From NCBI GenBank assembly GCA_937121005.1, contig CAKZKB010000667.1:1-14742 (forward strand): a DNA stretch of 14,742 nt. Reading direction: 5' to 3'. Each line of letters opens with the position of its first letter. The first letter of the stretch is position 1. Source of the DNA: an uncultured cyanobacterium. Lineage in GTDB: Bacteria; Cyanobacteriota; Cyanobacteriia; Cyanobacteriales; Geitlerinemataceae. The notes below the pieces were generated by a model. That model ran no database searches and was not told the origin of the DNA. It saw only the letters and a list, made by a program, of their open reading frames with translations. This document shows positions 6,227 to 12,837 of this stretch, piece after piece. A program made the translations under genes and the position numbers.

Positions 6227-6245
6227 GGGCAAACGGCGTTTGCCC
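6227..6245. repeat. Perfect 9-bp palindrome downstream of the two-domain kinase
   Basis: GGGCAAACGGCGTTTGCCC has 9-bp arms around one central base. It lies 36 nt after the kinase stop codon on the minus strand and may end that transcript, but no T-run follows. The flanking text (GTAGGGGCAAAC...) resembles a palindrome widespread in cyanobacterial intergenic regions, so it may instead be a dispersed repeat. Confidence 0.6.
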
Positions 6246-6280
6246 AATCCGAAGTGTAGCACTATTTTTGAAAAATGGTA

Positions 6281-8197
6281 TTACTCCTCTTCTCTTGATT
6301 CATCGGCTGGCTGTTCTACTGGATTTGAGGGTGACTGAAAAAGGTCAAAAATTGCCCCACTAATGGTAATTATACCTACAAGAACTGTCGCAATCGCAGC
6401 TAGCCAACCGATAAGTCCAGCTAGAAACAATTTTTTGGATTCAGGTTTGATTTTGGGTAAACTCAACCAATTTTTGTATCCTTGACCGTTTAATAGGTTT
6501 AACCACTCCCGAACAGACTGAGGTCGATCGCGACGATCGATTGCCATTCCTTTAAGGATGGCAGAATTAACGACATCGCTGATGTTTGGATTGTATTGCT
6601 TGGGTGGTGCTAACTCATCGCGATACACTCGATTAAAGGCAGCAGGTGGTACTTCGTTTGTCAGCAAATAGTACAAAGTTGCTGCAAGAGAGTAAACATC
6701 AGTATAGTCTCCGAGTCGCCCTTTGCTATCGTACATTTCACCGGGCGAAAACCCGTGCGTTCCCATATTTTCCGTGTATTGCTGCGTAACATCTGGCAAA
6801 AACTCTTTGACTAAACCAAAGTCAATGAGAACAGCTTCTTTATTCGCATCGCGAATCAAAATATTCTCCGGCTTTACATCGCGATGCAGCAATCCTTTAC
6901 GATGAACTTCCATTAGTGCATCGCCAACTTGCTGGATATAGTGTAATGCTTCCTCTTCTGAGAGAGTACCACACTCATCGACATAGTTTGAAAGGTTTTT
7001 TCCTTCCACATACTCCATAACAATGCATGGAAGTTGGCCTTCGCTGAAACTGTTTTCAATCTTGACGATGTTAGGATGACTGCAACACCCTAACATCGTA
7101 GCCTCTTTTTGAAAGTTTTCTCGAACTTTATTGAAGTCTTTTCGTCGTTGTGCTATTTCATTTAAAGTTTTGATCGCGACGCATTTTCCTTCTCGATTTT
7201 TTGCAAGGTAAACAATTCCAAATCCACCACCACCTAACTCGCTGTAGATAGTATAATGATTTCCACGTAAAGAATCTCCTTTTTTCCAAATACATATTTC
7301 TGAACTACTTGTATCTAGTGATTTTTTAGAAGCGAGTACACCCTTCAGAAGCGATATGATAGGGTGTGGCTGAGTTTCTTGGTTTTTATTGTTAATAGTA
7401 TTCGGTTCATTCTTGAACAAAGATAACCATTCCTGAACTGACTGAGGACGATCTTGCATCGATAAACTCATACCTTGTTGAACTGCGTCAACAACAGTTT
7501 TACTGCAGATTTTTGAAAACAATAATTTTTCGTCATTTGTTATCCGATCTATCGCAGATGGAGGTGCGTTACCATTTAAAGCAAAGTATAAAGTAGATGC
7601 TAAACCATAAATATCTACTGTTTTATTCTTTGACTCTCTACGTTGTGTGTATTGTTCTGGAGCCATATAATTACTTGTAGTAGAGTCAGTTGAAGTGCTT
7701 AAATCTTTAAGTGACATTGTTACAAGAAGGACAGCATTTCCACTAGGCTGAATAATAATATTGGTGGGATCTATATTTTTGTATATTAAATCATTTTGAT
7801 GACACACTGTGTCTATAGCTAAGCTAACTTGATAAATATATTTTAATGCTTCATCTTCACTAATTGCACCATTGAAATCTACTAAATCTTTTAAAAGTTC
7901 ACCTTCGATAAAATCAATGGCTGCGCAAACCACTTCCACTTCCTCTTCCTCAGTATAAAAAACATTGCGGATAGTAGCAATATCTACAGAGGAAAACTCC
8001 TTAAAAATATTTGATTCTTTCAGAAACATTTCTACCGCTTCTTTATAGTTTCGAGATTTGTTCAGGGTTTTAATAACAACAGAATGGCGGGTCTCTGTGC
8101 TTTCTGCCAGATATGTAGTGATATAGCGATTCATGCCTAATATATCCTTAATAATATATTGACCGCGATTTAAAATATGTCCATGTTGCCAGACCAT
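6281..8197 (-). CDS. Membrane-anchored pseudokinase-kinase fusion (Hanks-type Ser/Thr kinase)
   Basis: A 638-residue protein with two kinase folds in tandem. Domain 1 (about 13-262) keeps the ATP-site Lys43 (VVIK), a helix-C Glu candidate at 61, Asn146 and an APE motif (179-181). However, HRD is replaced by YKN (139-141), the catalytic-loop Lys by Asp143, DFG by VTM (159-161), and the glycine loop has a single Gly (LGMNRYITTYLAE). It should be catalytically dead. Domain 2 (about 315-570) is complete: glycine loop LGGGGFG 321-327, Lys343, HRD 438-440, Asn445, DFG 459-461. A transmembrane helix (about 590-617) and an acidic tail follow, so both kinase domains face the cytoplasm. Both domains end in the same RPQSV(Q/R)EWL motif, suggesting internal duplication. 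AAAGGAG lies about 10 nt before ATG 8197. It follows the kinase at 8216-9253 by 18 nt, probably in one operon. The gene almost lacks CGATCG, unlike its neighbours. Confidence 0.93.
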   Translation of the reverse strand: MVWQHGHILNRGQYIIKDILGMNRYITTYLAESTETRHSVVIKTLNKSRNYKEAVEMFLKESNIFKEFSSVDIATIRNVFYTEEEEVEVVCAAIDFIEGELLKDLVDFNGAISEDEALKYIYQVSLAIDTVCHQNDLIYKNIDPTNIIIQPSGNAVLLVTMSLKDLSTSTDSTTSNYMAPEQYTQRRESKNKTVDIYGLASTLYFALNGNAPPSAIDRITNDEKLLFSKICSKTVVDAVQQGMSLSMQDRPQSVQEWLSLFKNEPNTINNKNQETQPHPIISLLKGVLASKKSLDTSSSEICIWKKGDSLRGNHYTIYSELGGGGFGIVYLAKNREGKCVAIKTLNEIAQRRKDFNKVRENFQKEATMLGCCSHPNIVKIENSFSEGQLPCIVMEYVEGKNLSNYVDECGTLSEEEALHYIQQVGDALMEVHRKGLLHRDVKPENILIRDANKEAVLIDFGLVKEFLPDVTQQYTENMGTHGFSPGEMYDSKGRLGDYTDVYSLAATLYYLLTNEVPPAAFNRVYRDELAPPKQYNPNISDVVNSAILKGMAIDRRDRPQSVREWLNLLNGQGYKNWLSLPKIKPESKKLFLAGLIGWLAAIATVLVGIITISGAIFDLFQSPSNPVEQPADESREEE

Positions 8198-8215
8198 AGT
8201 TAATCTCCTTTAAGG

Positions 8216-9253
8216 TTAACTTAATAAACGAAGAGATGTTCTTGTGTGAGTTTCTTTTTCCTCCATCCGATCGAGCCATCCTGGAACCGCGCTCAGTATG
8301 CCGATCGCGATCGCTACCACTATACCCAAAATCGCCAGATTTCGCATCTCGACCTCGATCGGACGAGGCGGATCGGGATCCGGTAACGGCGATCGCGGTT
8401 TCGGGACGTTACCAGCATCCTCGAGTAGCTCATCCAACCATTCTCGCATGGTTTGGGGTCGCAAGGCGGCATCATACTCCAAACCCTTGACAATAGCTGC
8501 GTTGACGCGATCGCTAATTTGCGGGTTCTTCTGCTGCGGGGGAACTAAATGCACTCGGTAGCGTTCCACCGACTTCGGCGGCGGTTCTCCCGTTAACAAA
8601 ACGTAAAGCGTCGCCGCCAGAGAATAGACATCCGCACGGGGTTGAGGAATTGCCCCACGATCGTACAATTCAGGTGGAGCAAATCCGTCTGCGGTGGTTG
8701 GTTGAACGGTACTGACAGGCGCACCCGCTTCTCTCGCCAAACCAAAATCAATCAACACCGCATCGCCACTATCGCCGCGTAACATAATGTTACTGGGTTT
8801 GACATCTCGATGCACCAAATTGCGATCGTGCACGCAAATCAACGCTTCGCCAATTTGCTGAATATAGTGCAATGCTTCCGCTTCCGGTAACGGTTTGGGG
8901 AGATCTTGCAGCGTTTTCTTCCCCGGAATATACTCCATAGGAATGCAAACGCGATCGATCCGCTTCAACAAGAACATCCATACCGATCGCTCGATAAAGG
9001 GTTCTTTTGCCTTCACGATATGGTCGTGTTGGCACTGTGCCAATTTGGTCGCTTCTTGCCAAAACTTGACTTTCAGCCGATCGGCCTGTTTAGAATTAAG
9101 CTGGCGCAACACTTGGTCGCTTTGAGTTTTGATGGCCCACTGCTTCCCATGGCGATCGCGAGCCAGGTAAGTCGTCCCGAAGCGACCGCTACCCAACTCC
9201 TCCTCAATGGTGTATTTACCCTTGTCTAGAGTATCGCCCGGATTAAACGCCAT
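8216..9253 (-). CDS. Membrane-anchored Hanks-type Ser/Thr protein kinase
   Basis: A 345-residue protein kinase that would phosphorylate Ser/Thr residues of cytoplasmic targets. The kinase domain covers about 14-275: glycine loop GSGRFG 21-26, Lys42, helix-C Glu67, catalytic HRDVKPSN (148-155) with Asp150 and Asn155, DFG 169-171, and FAPPEL in place of APE. A Pro/Asp-rich linker (about 285-300) leads to one transmembrane helix (about 306-325) and a short charged tail; no extracellular sensor domain is present. ATG 9253-9251 follows a GGGAGAA sequence. This is the first gene of a two-kinase operon with the pseudokinase-kinase fusion, which has the same layout of domain, helix and tail. Substrates cannot be inferred. 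Confidence 0.95.
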   Translation of the reverse strand: MAFNPGDTLDKGKYTIEEELGSGRFGTTYLARDRHGKQWAIKTQSDQVLRQLNSKQADRLKVKFWQEATKLAQCQHDHIVKAKEPFIERSVWMFLLKRIDRVCIPMEYIPGKKTLQDLPKPLPEAEALHYIQQIGEALICVHDRNLVHRDVKPSNIMLRGDSGDAVLIDFGLAREAGAPVSTVQPTTADGFAPPELYDRGAIPQPRADVYSLAATLYVLLTGEPPPKSVERYRVHLVPPQQKNPQISDRVNAAIVKGLEYDAALRPQTMREWLDELLEDAGNVPKPRSPLPDPDPPRPIEVEMRNLAILGIVVAIAIGILSAVPGWLDRMEEKETHTRTSLRLLS

Positions 9254-9280
9254 GGCCCGTTCTCCCTGACCTCGATCGCG

Positions 9281-9289
9281 ATTATATCA
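9281..9289 (-). promoter_or_regulatory. Extended -10 promoter of the kinase operon
   Basis: TGATATAAT on the minus strand is a near-perfect extended -10 element in the 50-nt gap after the glycosyltransferase gene. Transcription would start near 9274, about 20 nt before ATG 9253. It gives the kinase pair its own promoter. Confidence 0.55.
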
Positions 9290-9303
9290 CCCGATGCTTC
9301 AAT

Positions 9304-10452
9304 TTACCATAAAATCTCCAACCAGCGATCGACAATTTTGGCCCAAGTATAGCGATCGCGAACGAAACCCGGACTAAAGCGGCGGGCACGGTCTAAAAAT
9401 CCCGGACTTTCGATCGCCTTCGACATCATTTCGATAATGGAATCGAGATCGGGATGCAAATAAAAACGAGTTTCGTGGTTCATCTCCATCGTCGTTAAAG
9501 CACTATCAATATACAAGGCAAATTCAGAAGTGGTAAAATCATCCGTCGGCCCGCCTTTGGTACAGATAACAGGCAAGCCACAAGCGGCTGCTTCCAATAC
9601 GGGCATATTAAATCCTTCTGCTAAATAAGGCGCTATATACGCATCGGCAATTTGGTGTAGCCGCGCCATCTCGGAGGCGGGCAAACTATCGCCAATGTAG
9701 GCAATACAAGGTAAAACGCGATCGATCTGCGCCGGAGTCAGCATTTCTCGCAGATCTTGAATCACCATATCGCGCGATCGACGAATGGCATCAGAACCTT
9801 TAAGAATTAAACGCGCCTGGGGATAGCGATCGACGATGGCAGCAAAGGCTTTCAGCAAGGGACGAATGCCTTTATTCCACGTCATAATGCTGATATTCAA
9901 GAAGACAAAACAATCGTCGAGTCCCCACTGCTGGCGCAAGTTTTTTCGTTCCATTTCTGGCAACGGACGGTAAACTTCCGTATCGACTCCGTGCGGAATG
10001 ACCATAATGCGATCGCTCACTGCACCATGGCGCAAAAATCCCGTTTTCGACCAGTTCGATGGCGTAACAATAATGGTATCGTTGTCATGATGGGCATCCC
10101 AAATCGAATGTACTCCCATCATCGACAGCATCACTTTCTGGACAATTCCCCATTCAGTTGTCGCAAAAACAACCGTGCGCCGCGACCCCGATGGGGTAAA
10201 ATCGTAAGGCATAAACATCCGCAACGTGGCATCGCCCGCTAAATTTGGTGGCGGTGTCGGCAAGTTTTTTAACTGTGCTTCTTGTTCGGGATCGAACAGC
10301 CCAGATTTGCGCTGCCAGTCGTCTTGAAAGTAGGGCATTTCTCGATGGTAAACTTCGAGATCCGATCGCCGCAAAAATTCGAGCAGTTGAAATTGATTGG
10401 CGATCGCGAACGAATGGGGAACGAAACGCCAACCTTCGACAATAATTTGCAT
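9304..10452 (-). CDS. GT4-type (group 1) glycosyltransferase
   Basis: A 382-residue retaining glycosyltransferase of the GT-B fold, transferring a sugar from an NDP donor to an unknown acceptor, probably in surface polysaccharide or glycolipid synthesis. The C-terminal half carries the family marks: IPHGVD 152-157 at the domain hinge, a Gly/Lys-containing nucleotide region (WNKGIRPLLKAF, about 192-203), and the E-x7-E motif AEGFNMPVLEA with Glu279 and Glu287. There is no signal peptide or membrane helix. I choose ATG 10452 because an in-frame TTG at 10479 would overlap the preceding gene and adds nothing conserved; GAGGCG upstream can serve as ribosome binding site. Only 10 nt separate it from the secreted-protein gene upstream, so the two are likely co-transcribed. 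Confidence 0.9.
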   Translation of the reverse strand: MQIIVEGWRFVPHSFAIANQFQLLEFLRRSDLEVYHREMPYFQDDWQRKSGLFDPEQEAQLKNLPTPPPNLAGDATLRMFMPYDFTPSGSRRTVVFATTEWGIVQKVMLSMMGVHSIWDAHHDNDTIIVTPSNWSKTGFLRHGAVSDRIMVIPHGVDTEVYRPLPEMERKNLRQQWGLDDCFVFLNISIMTWNKGIRPLLKAFAAIVDRYPQARLILKGSDAIRRSRDMVIQDLREMLTPAQIDRVLPCIAYIGDSLPASEMARLHQIADAYIAPYLAEGFNMPVLEAAACGLPVICTKGGPTDDFTTSEFALYIDSALTTMEMNHETRFYLHPDLDSIIEMMSKAIESPGFLDRARRFSPGFVRDRYTWAKIVDRWLEILW

Positions 10453-10462
10453 GGTTTCGCCT

Positions 10463-11017
10463 CTAGCGAGTGCGGACAATAATTTGCGTTACGGTTCCGT
10501 CTTCGACAACAAAATCAGTATTGTCGAGAGAATACTGCATTCCTTCGCGGGTGTTGCGGCTGCGCAAACTGGGGTATGCTTGTTGTAGTTCTGCTTCGCT
10601 GCTCCCCACTTCGATACCTTCGGGGGTCGCAAATAAGGTCGAGTTGATTTCAAACAAAAATACGCCGCGATCGCTGCTGTAAATTTCTAGGGGATAGTCG
10701 CCGTCGTTTTCGTTACCAAAGTAGTGATAGGTGACGGTTTGTCCTTCGTATTCTTCAGAACGGCCCGTGCGCGTGTTGCGCAATCGCGTTGTTTGTGGTA
10801 AGATAGCGGCAGCCTCAGTGGCAGGCGTGCCTAGGGACACTTCCCCCACAGACTCTCTGGAAATAATTAAACGCACGCCGTCGGTTTGCGGTATATTTGT
10901 TGCGGTCTGGAGATTGTCTGCGAAAGTGCTCGGAGGAGACTGCTGCACTAACGACGCAGGAACCAAGACAAAACCGACGATCGCGCCGAAAATCCGGGAA
11001 CGGGGATAAGAATTCAT
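10463..11017 (-). CDS. Secreted protein with an internal duplicated motif, function unknown
   Basis: Not recognised. From ATG 11017 the protein has 184 residues, starting with a signal-peptide-like segment (MNSYPRSR, then hydrophobic IFGAIVGFVLVPASLV). Export to the periplasm is likely. Two similar motifs stand out: VGEVSLGTPATEAAAILP followed by LRNTRTG (about 57-85), and EGIEVGSSEAELQQAYP followed by LRSRNTREG (about 133-159). Each resembles the G-x-x-x-G-x-x-x-x-E pattern of small BamE-like or YjgB-like secreted domains, but I cannot assign a family. Both copies lie before beta-rich stretches (TVTYHYF, MQYSLDN). An upstream in-frame start at 11083 would hide the signal peptide behind 22 charged residues, so I reject it. 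It is followed after 10 nt by the glycosyltransferase gene. Confidence 0.75.
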   Translation of the reverse strand: MNSYPRSRIFGAIVGFVLVPASLVQQSPPSTFADNLQTATNIPQTDGVRLIISRESVGEVSLGTPATEAAAILPQTTRLRNTRTGRSEEYEGQTVTYHYFGNENDGDYPLEIYSSDRGVFLFEINSTLFATPEGIEVGSSEAELQQAYPSLRSRNTREGMQYSLDNTDFVVEDGTVTQIIVRTR

Positions 11018-11088
11018 CGACTCAAGGGCACGGAAATAGCGTTCTCTACCATAGCACTGTCGTCGTCCCCCCGGCAAACGCACGTAGC

Positions 11089-11128
11089 AAAAATCTTCCG
11101 CGATCGCGATCGACCTAACGGAAGATTT
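11089..11128 (-). terminator. Rho-independent terminator after the 38-residue gene
   Basis: On the minus strand AAATCTTCCG (11128-11119) pairs perfectly over 10 bp with CGGAAGATTT (11100-11091), and the second arm runs into a run of five T residues ending at 11089. The loop is 18 nt and is itself GATCGC-rich. It begins 24 nt downstream of the stop at 11152 and ends about 70 nt before the next gene, so it most likely ends the small-gene transcript. Confidence 0.7.
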
Positions 11129-11151
11129 CTGATTCGATACAGCATAAGCAG

Positions 11152-11268
11152 TTAGTTCGATTTAACGCGAACCGGACGGCGAGAAACTCGTACCCGTACA
11201 AAGTTCAACAGGATAGAAACGCTGAGGGCGTAGGCGATCGCCAGGGTCAAGGTTGTCCAGTAGCTCAT
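11152..11268 (-). CDS. 38-residue single-helix membrane peptide
   Basis: A short reading frame, ATG 11268-11266 to TAA 11154-11152, encoding MSYWTTLTLAIAYALSVSIL then a basic end (RVRVSRRPVRVKSN). Residues about 5-24 form one transmembrane helix. The Arg/Lys-rich tail should stay in the cytoplasm by the positive-inside rule, giving N-out/C-in topology. Cyanobacteria carry many peptides of this size in the photosystems, cytochrome b6f and NDH complexes, but the sequence does not match PsbM, PsbT, PsbX, PsbY, PetL, PetN, PsaM or NdhP as I know them. Evidence for reality is indirect: a clean terminator just after it, its own intergenic space, and a start-site hairpin. No Shine-Dalgarno is seen. 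Confidence 0.6.
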   Translation of the reverse strand: MSYWTTLTLAIAYALSVSILLNFVRVRVSRRPVRVKSN

Positions 11269-11270
11269 CT

Positions 11271-11298
11271 TAAAAACCAGGGTCTGTTATGGTTTTTA
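11271..11298 (-). promoter_or_regulatory. Hairpin directly against the start codon of the small membrane peptide
   Basis: TAAAAACCA and TGGTTTTTA form a perfect 9-bp inverted repeat with a 10-nt loop. In the minus-strand transcript the 3' arm ends 2 nt before ATG 11268, so the structure would cover the place where a ribosome binding site should lie. The stem is AU-rich (7 A:U, 2 G:C of 9 as read). A translational control role is inferred. Confidence 0.5.
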
Positions 11299-11425
11299 AT
11301 GTAACGCCTTTATGTAGATGCGAAAATAGTTTTCAAAACTTTTTTTATCGATCGCCTCTATCCCTACAAGTCACTAAGATCGCTAGATTCACAAACCTTT
11401 ACGTTGTACTAACAACGTTGGTATA
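11299..11425. other. Intergenic region with a 7-bp inverted repeat
   Basis: It contains ACGTTGT 11401-11407 and ACAACGT 11412-11418 around a 4-nt loop, starting 8 nt after the stop codon of the membrane fusion gene on the minus strand; this may be a weak terminator without a T-run. The rest is AT-rich and presumably holds the promoter of the small peptide gene, which I cannot pinpoint. Confidence 0.4.
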
Positions 11426-12622
11426 TTAGCTGTCAGAGCCTTTGGGATGCCAAGGCCGCAACCCGCGCAGGGCTAGAGTTCCAATCGCCAACAACAACAT
11501 CGCCGCCGTGCGGATCCAATGGATCCGAGTCGGCGACAGTTCTCCCAAATAGTGAGAACCGATGGCGATCGCGTGAACAGTGGCGAAAACGAACCCCGGA
11601 ACCGTGAGTAAATGCAGCGATCGCCACCGAGATCCCAGGTATTGGCGGGCGCGATCGAAACTTGTCAGCGCCGCCGGAACCATCAGCAACAACGCTACGA
11701 TCCCGGCGATCGCGCCGTAGCGGTGAGATGTCACCATAAACGCGATCGCCTCCGGGTTCCAGTTAAAGGTATGCTCGAGGGAGCGCCCCGTATGAGCCGA
11801 AGCCAGAATAAAAGAACCCACTCCCAACAGGCGACGGTAGGGTAACAACCAGGGGATCCACGGCCGTACCGGGCGAGCGATGAGAGCCAGAACCAGCAAT
11901 AATAGGGCACCGTGACCCGTATAATCGGCCATGCTGTCGGTTCGCAACAGCGTCAGCAAGCCGATCGCCACCGTTATCCAACCCCCCAGACGAAATAATT
12001 GCCCGCGACGATCGCGCCCCAGGCGATCGATCCACAGTCCCACACCGAACAGAACGGGCGCAGTTCCTAACCCGAACGCCAGCATTGTCGCCGCCCCCCG
12101 CAGCGCGTCCCCCGTTTCGATGGCCTTGAGTTGGGCGGCGTACAGAAAGCCGCAGGGAATCAGGCCCCACAGCGCCCCCAACGCCAACGGAGTCCACCAG
12201 CGCGTACTTCCCGCCAGTCGCGTCATCCCTTTCCCCAGGAGATCGTGCCACTTGCCTAAAATCGGGTGCAATACTGGGAACTGGGGCAACCATTGGGGGT
12301 TGATGCGCGTCAGCCCCATCCAGATCAGCAAAAACCCCGTCAGCAGGGCGATCGCCTGTCGCAACCCGCTACCGATCCCTGCCAGTTCCCCAGTGGCGAT
12401 CGAGGCCGAACCCAAAGCCCCCAACGCCGCACCAACGATGGCGTAACTCCCTGCCCGTCCCAGGTTCAGCAATCCATGAAAGCCCCAACGCCAATATTTT
12501 GATTCTTTGTGCGATTGCGATAGGGAAAACGCCGCCACCAACGGGCCGCACATACTCGCGCAGTGCCCGAAACTGCCGGAAAAACCGAGAAGGAAAATCA
12601 GGAATAGATCGATATCTGCCAT
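11426..12622 (-). CDS. TauE/SafE (DsbD-like) membrane protein fused to a ferric-reductase-like domain
   Basis: A 398-residue polytopic membrane protein. The N-terminal half (about 1-235) has the marks of the UreH/DsbD_2 branch of TauE/SafE proteins: GHCASMCGP with Cys21 and Cys25, and GLIPCGFLYAA with Cys157. These proteins move metal or reducing equivalents, often linked to copper or cytochrome assembly. The C-terminal half (about 236-398) resembles ferric-reductase-like haem-binding domains: several helices with His277, His284, His300, His337, His350 and His357, where His337 and His350 are 13 residues apart within one helix pair, as for bis-His haem ligation. No FAD/NADPH domain follows. 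I start at ATG 12622, giving the MADIDLFLIFLLGFSGSFGHC beginning usual for the family; an upstream start at 12715 adds 31 unlike residues. It is divergent from the protease gene. Confidence 0.8.
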   Translation of the reverse strand: MADIDLFLIFLLGFSGSFGHCASMCGPLVAAFSLSQSHKESKYWRWGFHGLLNLGRAGSYAIVGAALGALGSASIATGELAGIGSGLRQAIALLTGFLLIWMGLTRINPQWLPQFPVLHPILGKWHDLLGKGMTRLAGSTRWWTPLALGALWGLIPCGFLYAAQLKAIETGDALRGAATMLAFGLGTAPVLFGVGLWIDRLGRDRRGQLFRLGGWITVAIGLLTLLRTDSMADYTGHGALLLLVLALIARPVRPWIPWLLPYRRLLGVGSFILASAHTGRSLEHTFNWNPEAIAFMVTSHRYGAIAGIVALLLMVPAALTSFDRARQYLGSRWRSLHLLTVPGFVFATVHAIAIGSHYLGELSPTRIHWIRTAAMLLLAIGTLALRGLRPWHPKGSDS

Positions 12623-12796
12623 TTCGTTCTGAGATTGGCGAACGCGCTGCGTAAAAATTATAAAACAACTATCGCCACTTTCCCGAAAATATCGCAGATA
12701 CAAGCCCCTACTCACATCCGAGAGATCGATTGACTTGAAAGATAGAAACTAAATCTTTAATTTTGAATTTTTAACTGGAGCGCAGCGACTTGACTG

Positions 12797-12805
12797 TGCT
12801 ATACT
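12797..12805 (+). promoter_or_regulatory. Extended -10 promoter of the papain-LysM gene
   Basis: TGCTATACT gives an extended -10 element identical to that before the antitoxin-vapC pair. Transcription from about 12812 would give a leader of about 26 nt to ATG 12838. A GAGGTG Shine-Dalgarno (12828-12833) lies 4 nt before the ATG, which favours this start over the in-frame TTG at 12790. Confidence 0.5.
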
Positions 12806-12837
12806 TTTTAAGTGTTCCCATTTTCCCGAGGTGTTTT

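Noticed and set aside
11763..12293. 176-residue minus-strand frame within the membrane fusion gene
   Set aside because: It is an out-of-frame shadow of a high-GC membrane protein gene whose own frame has family motifs throughout.
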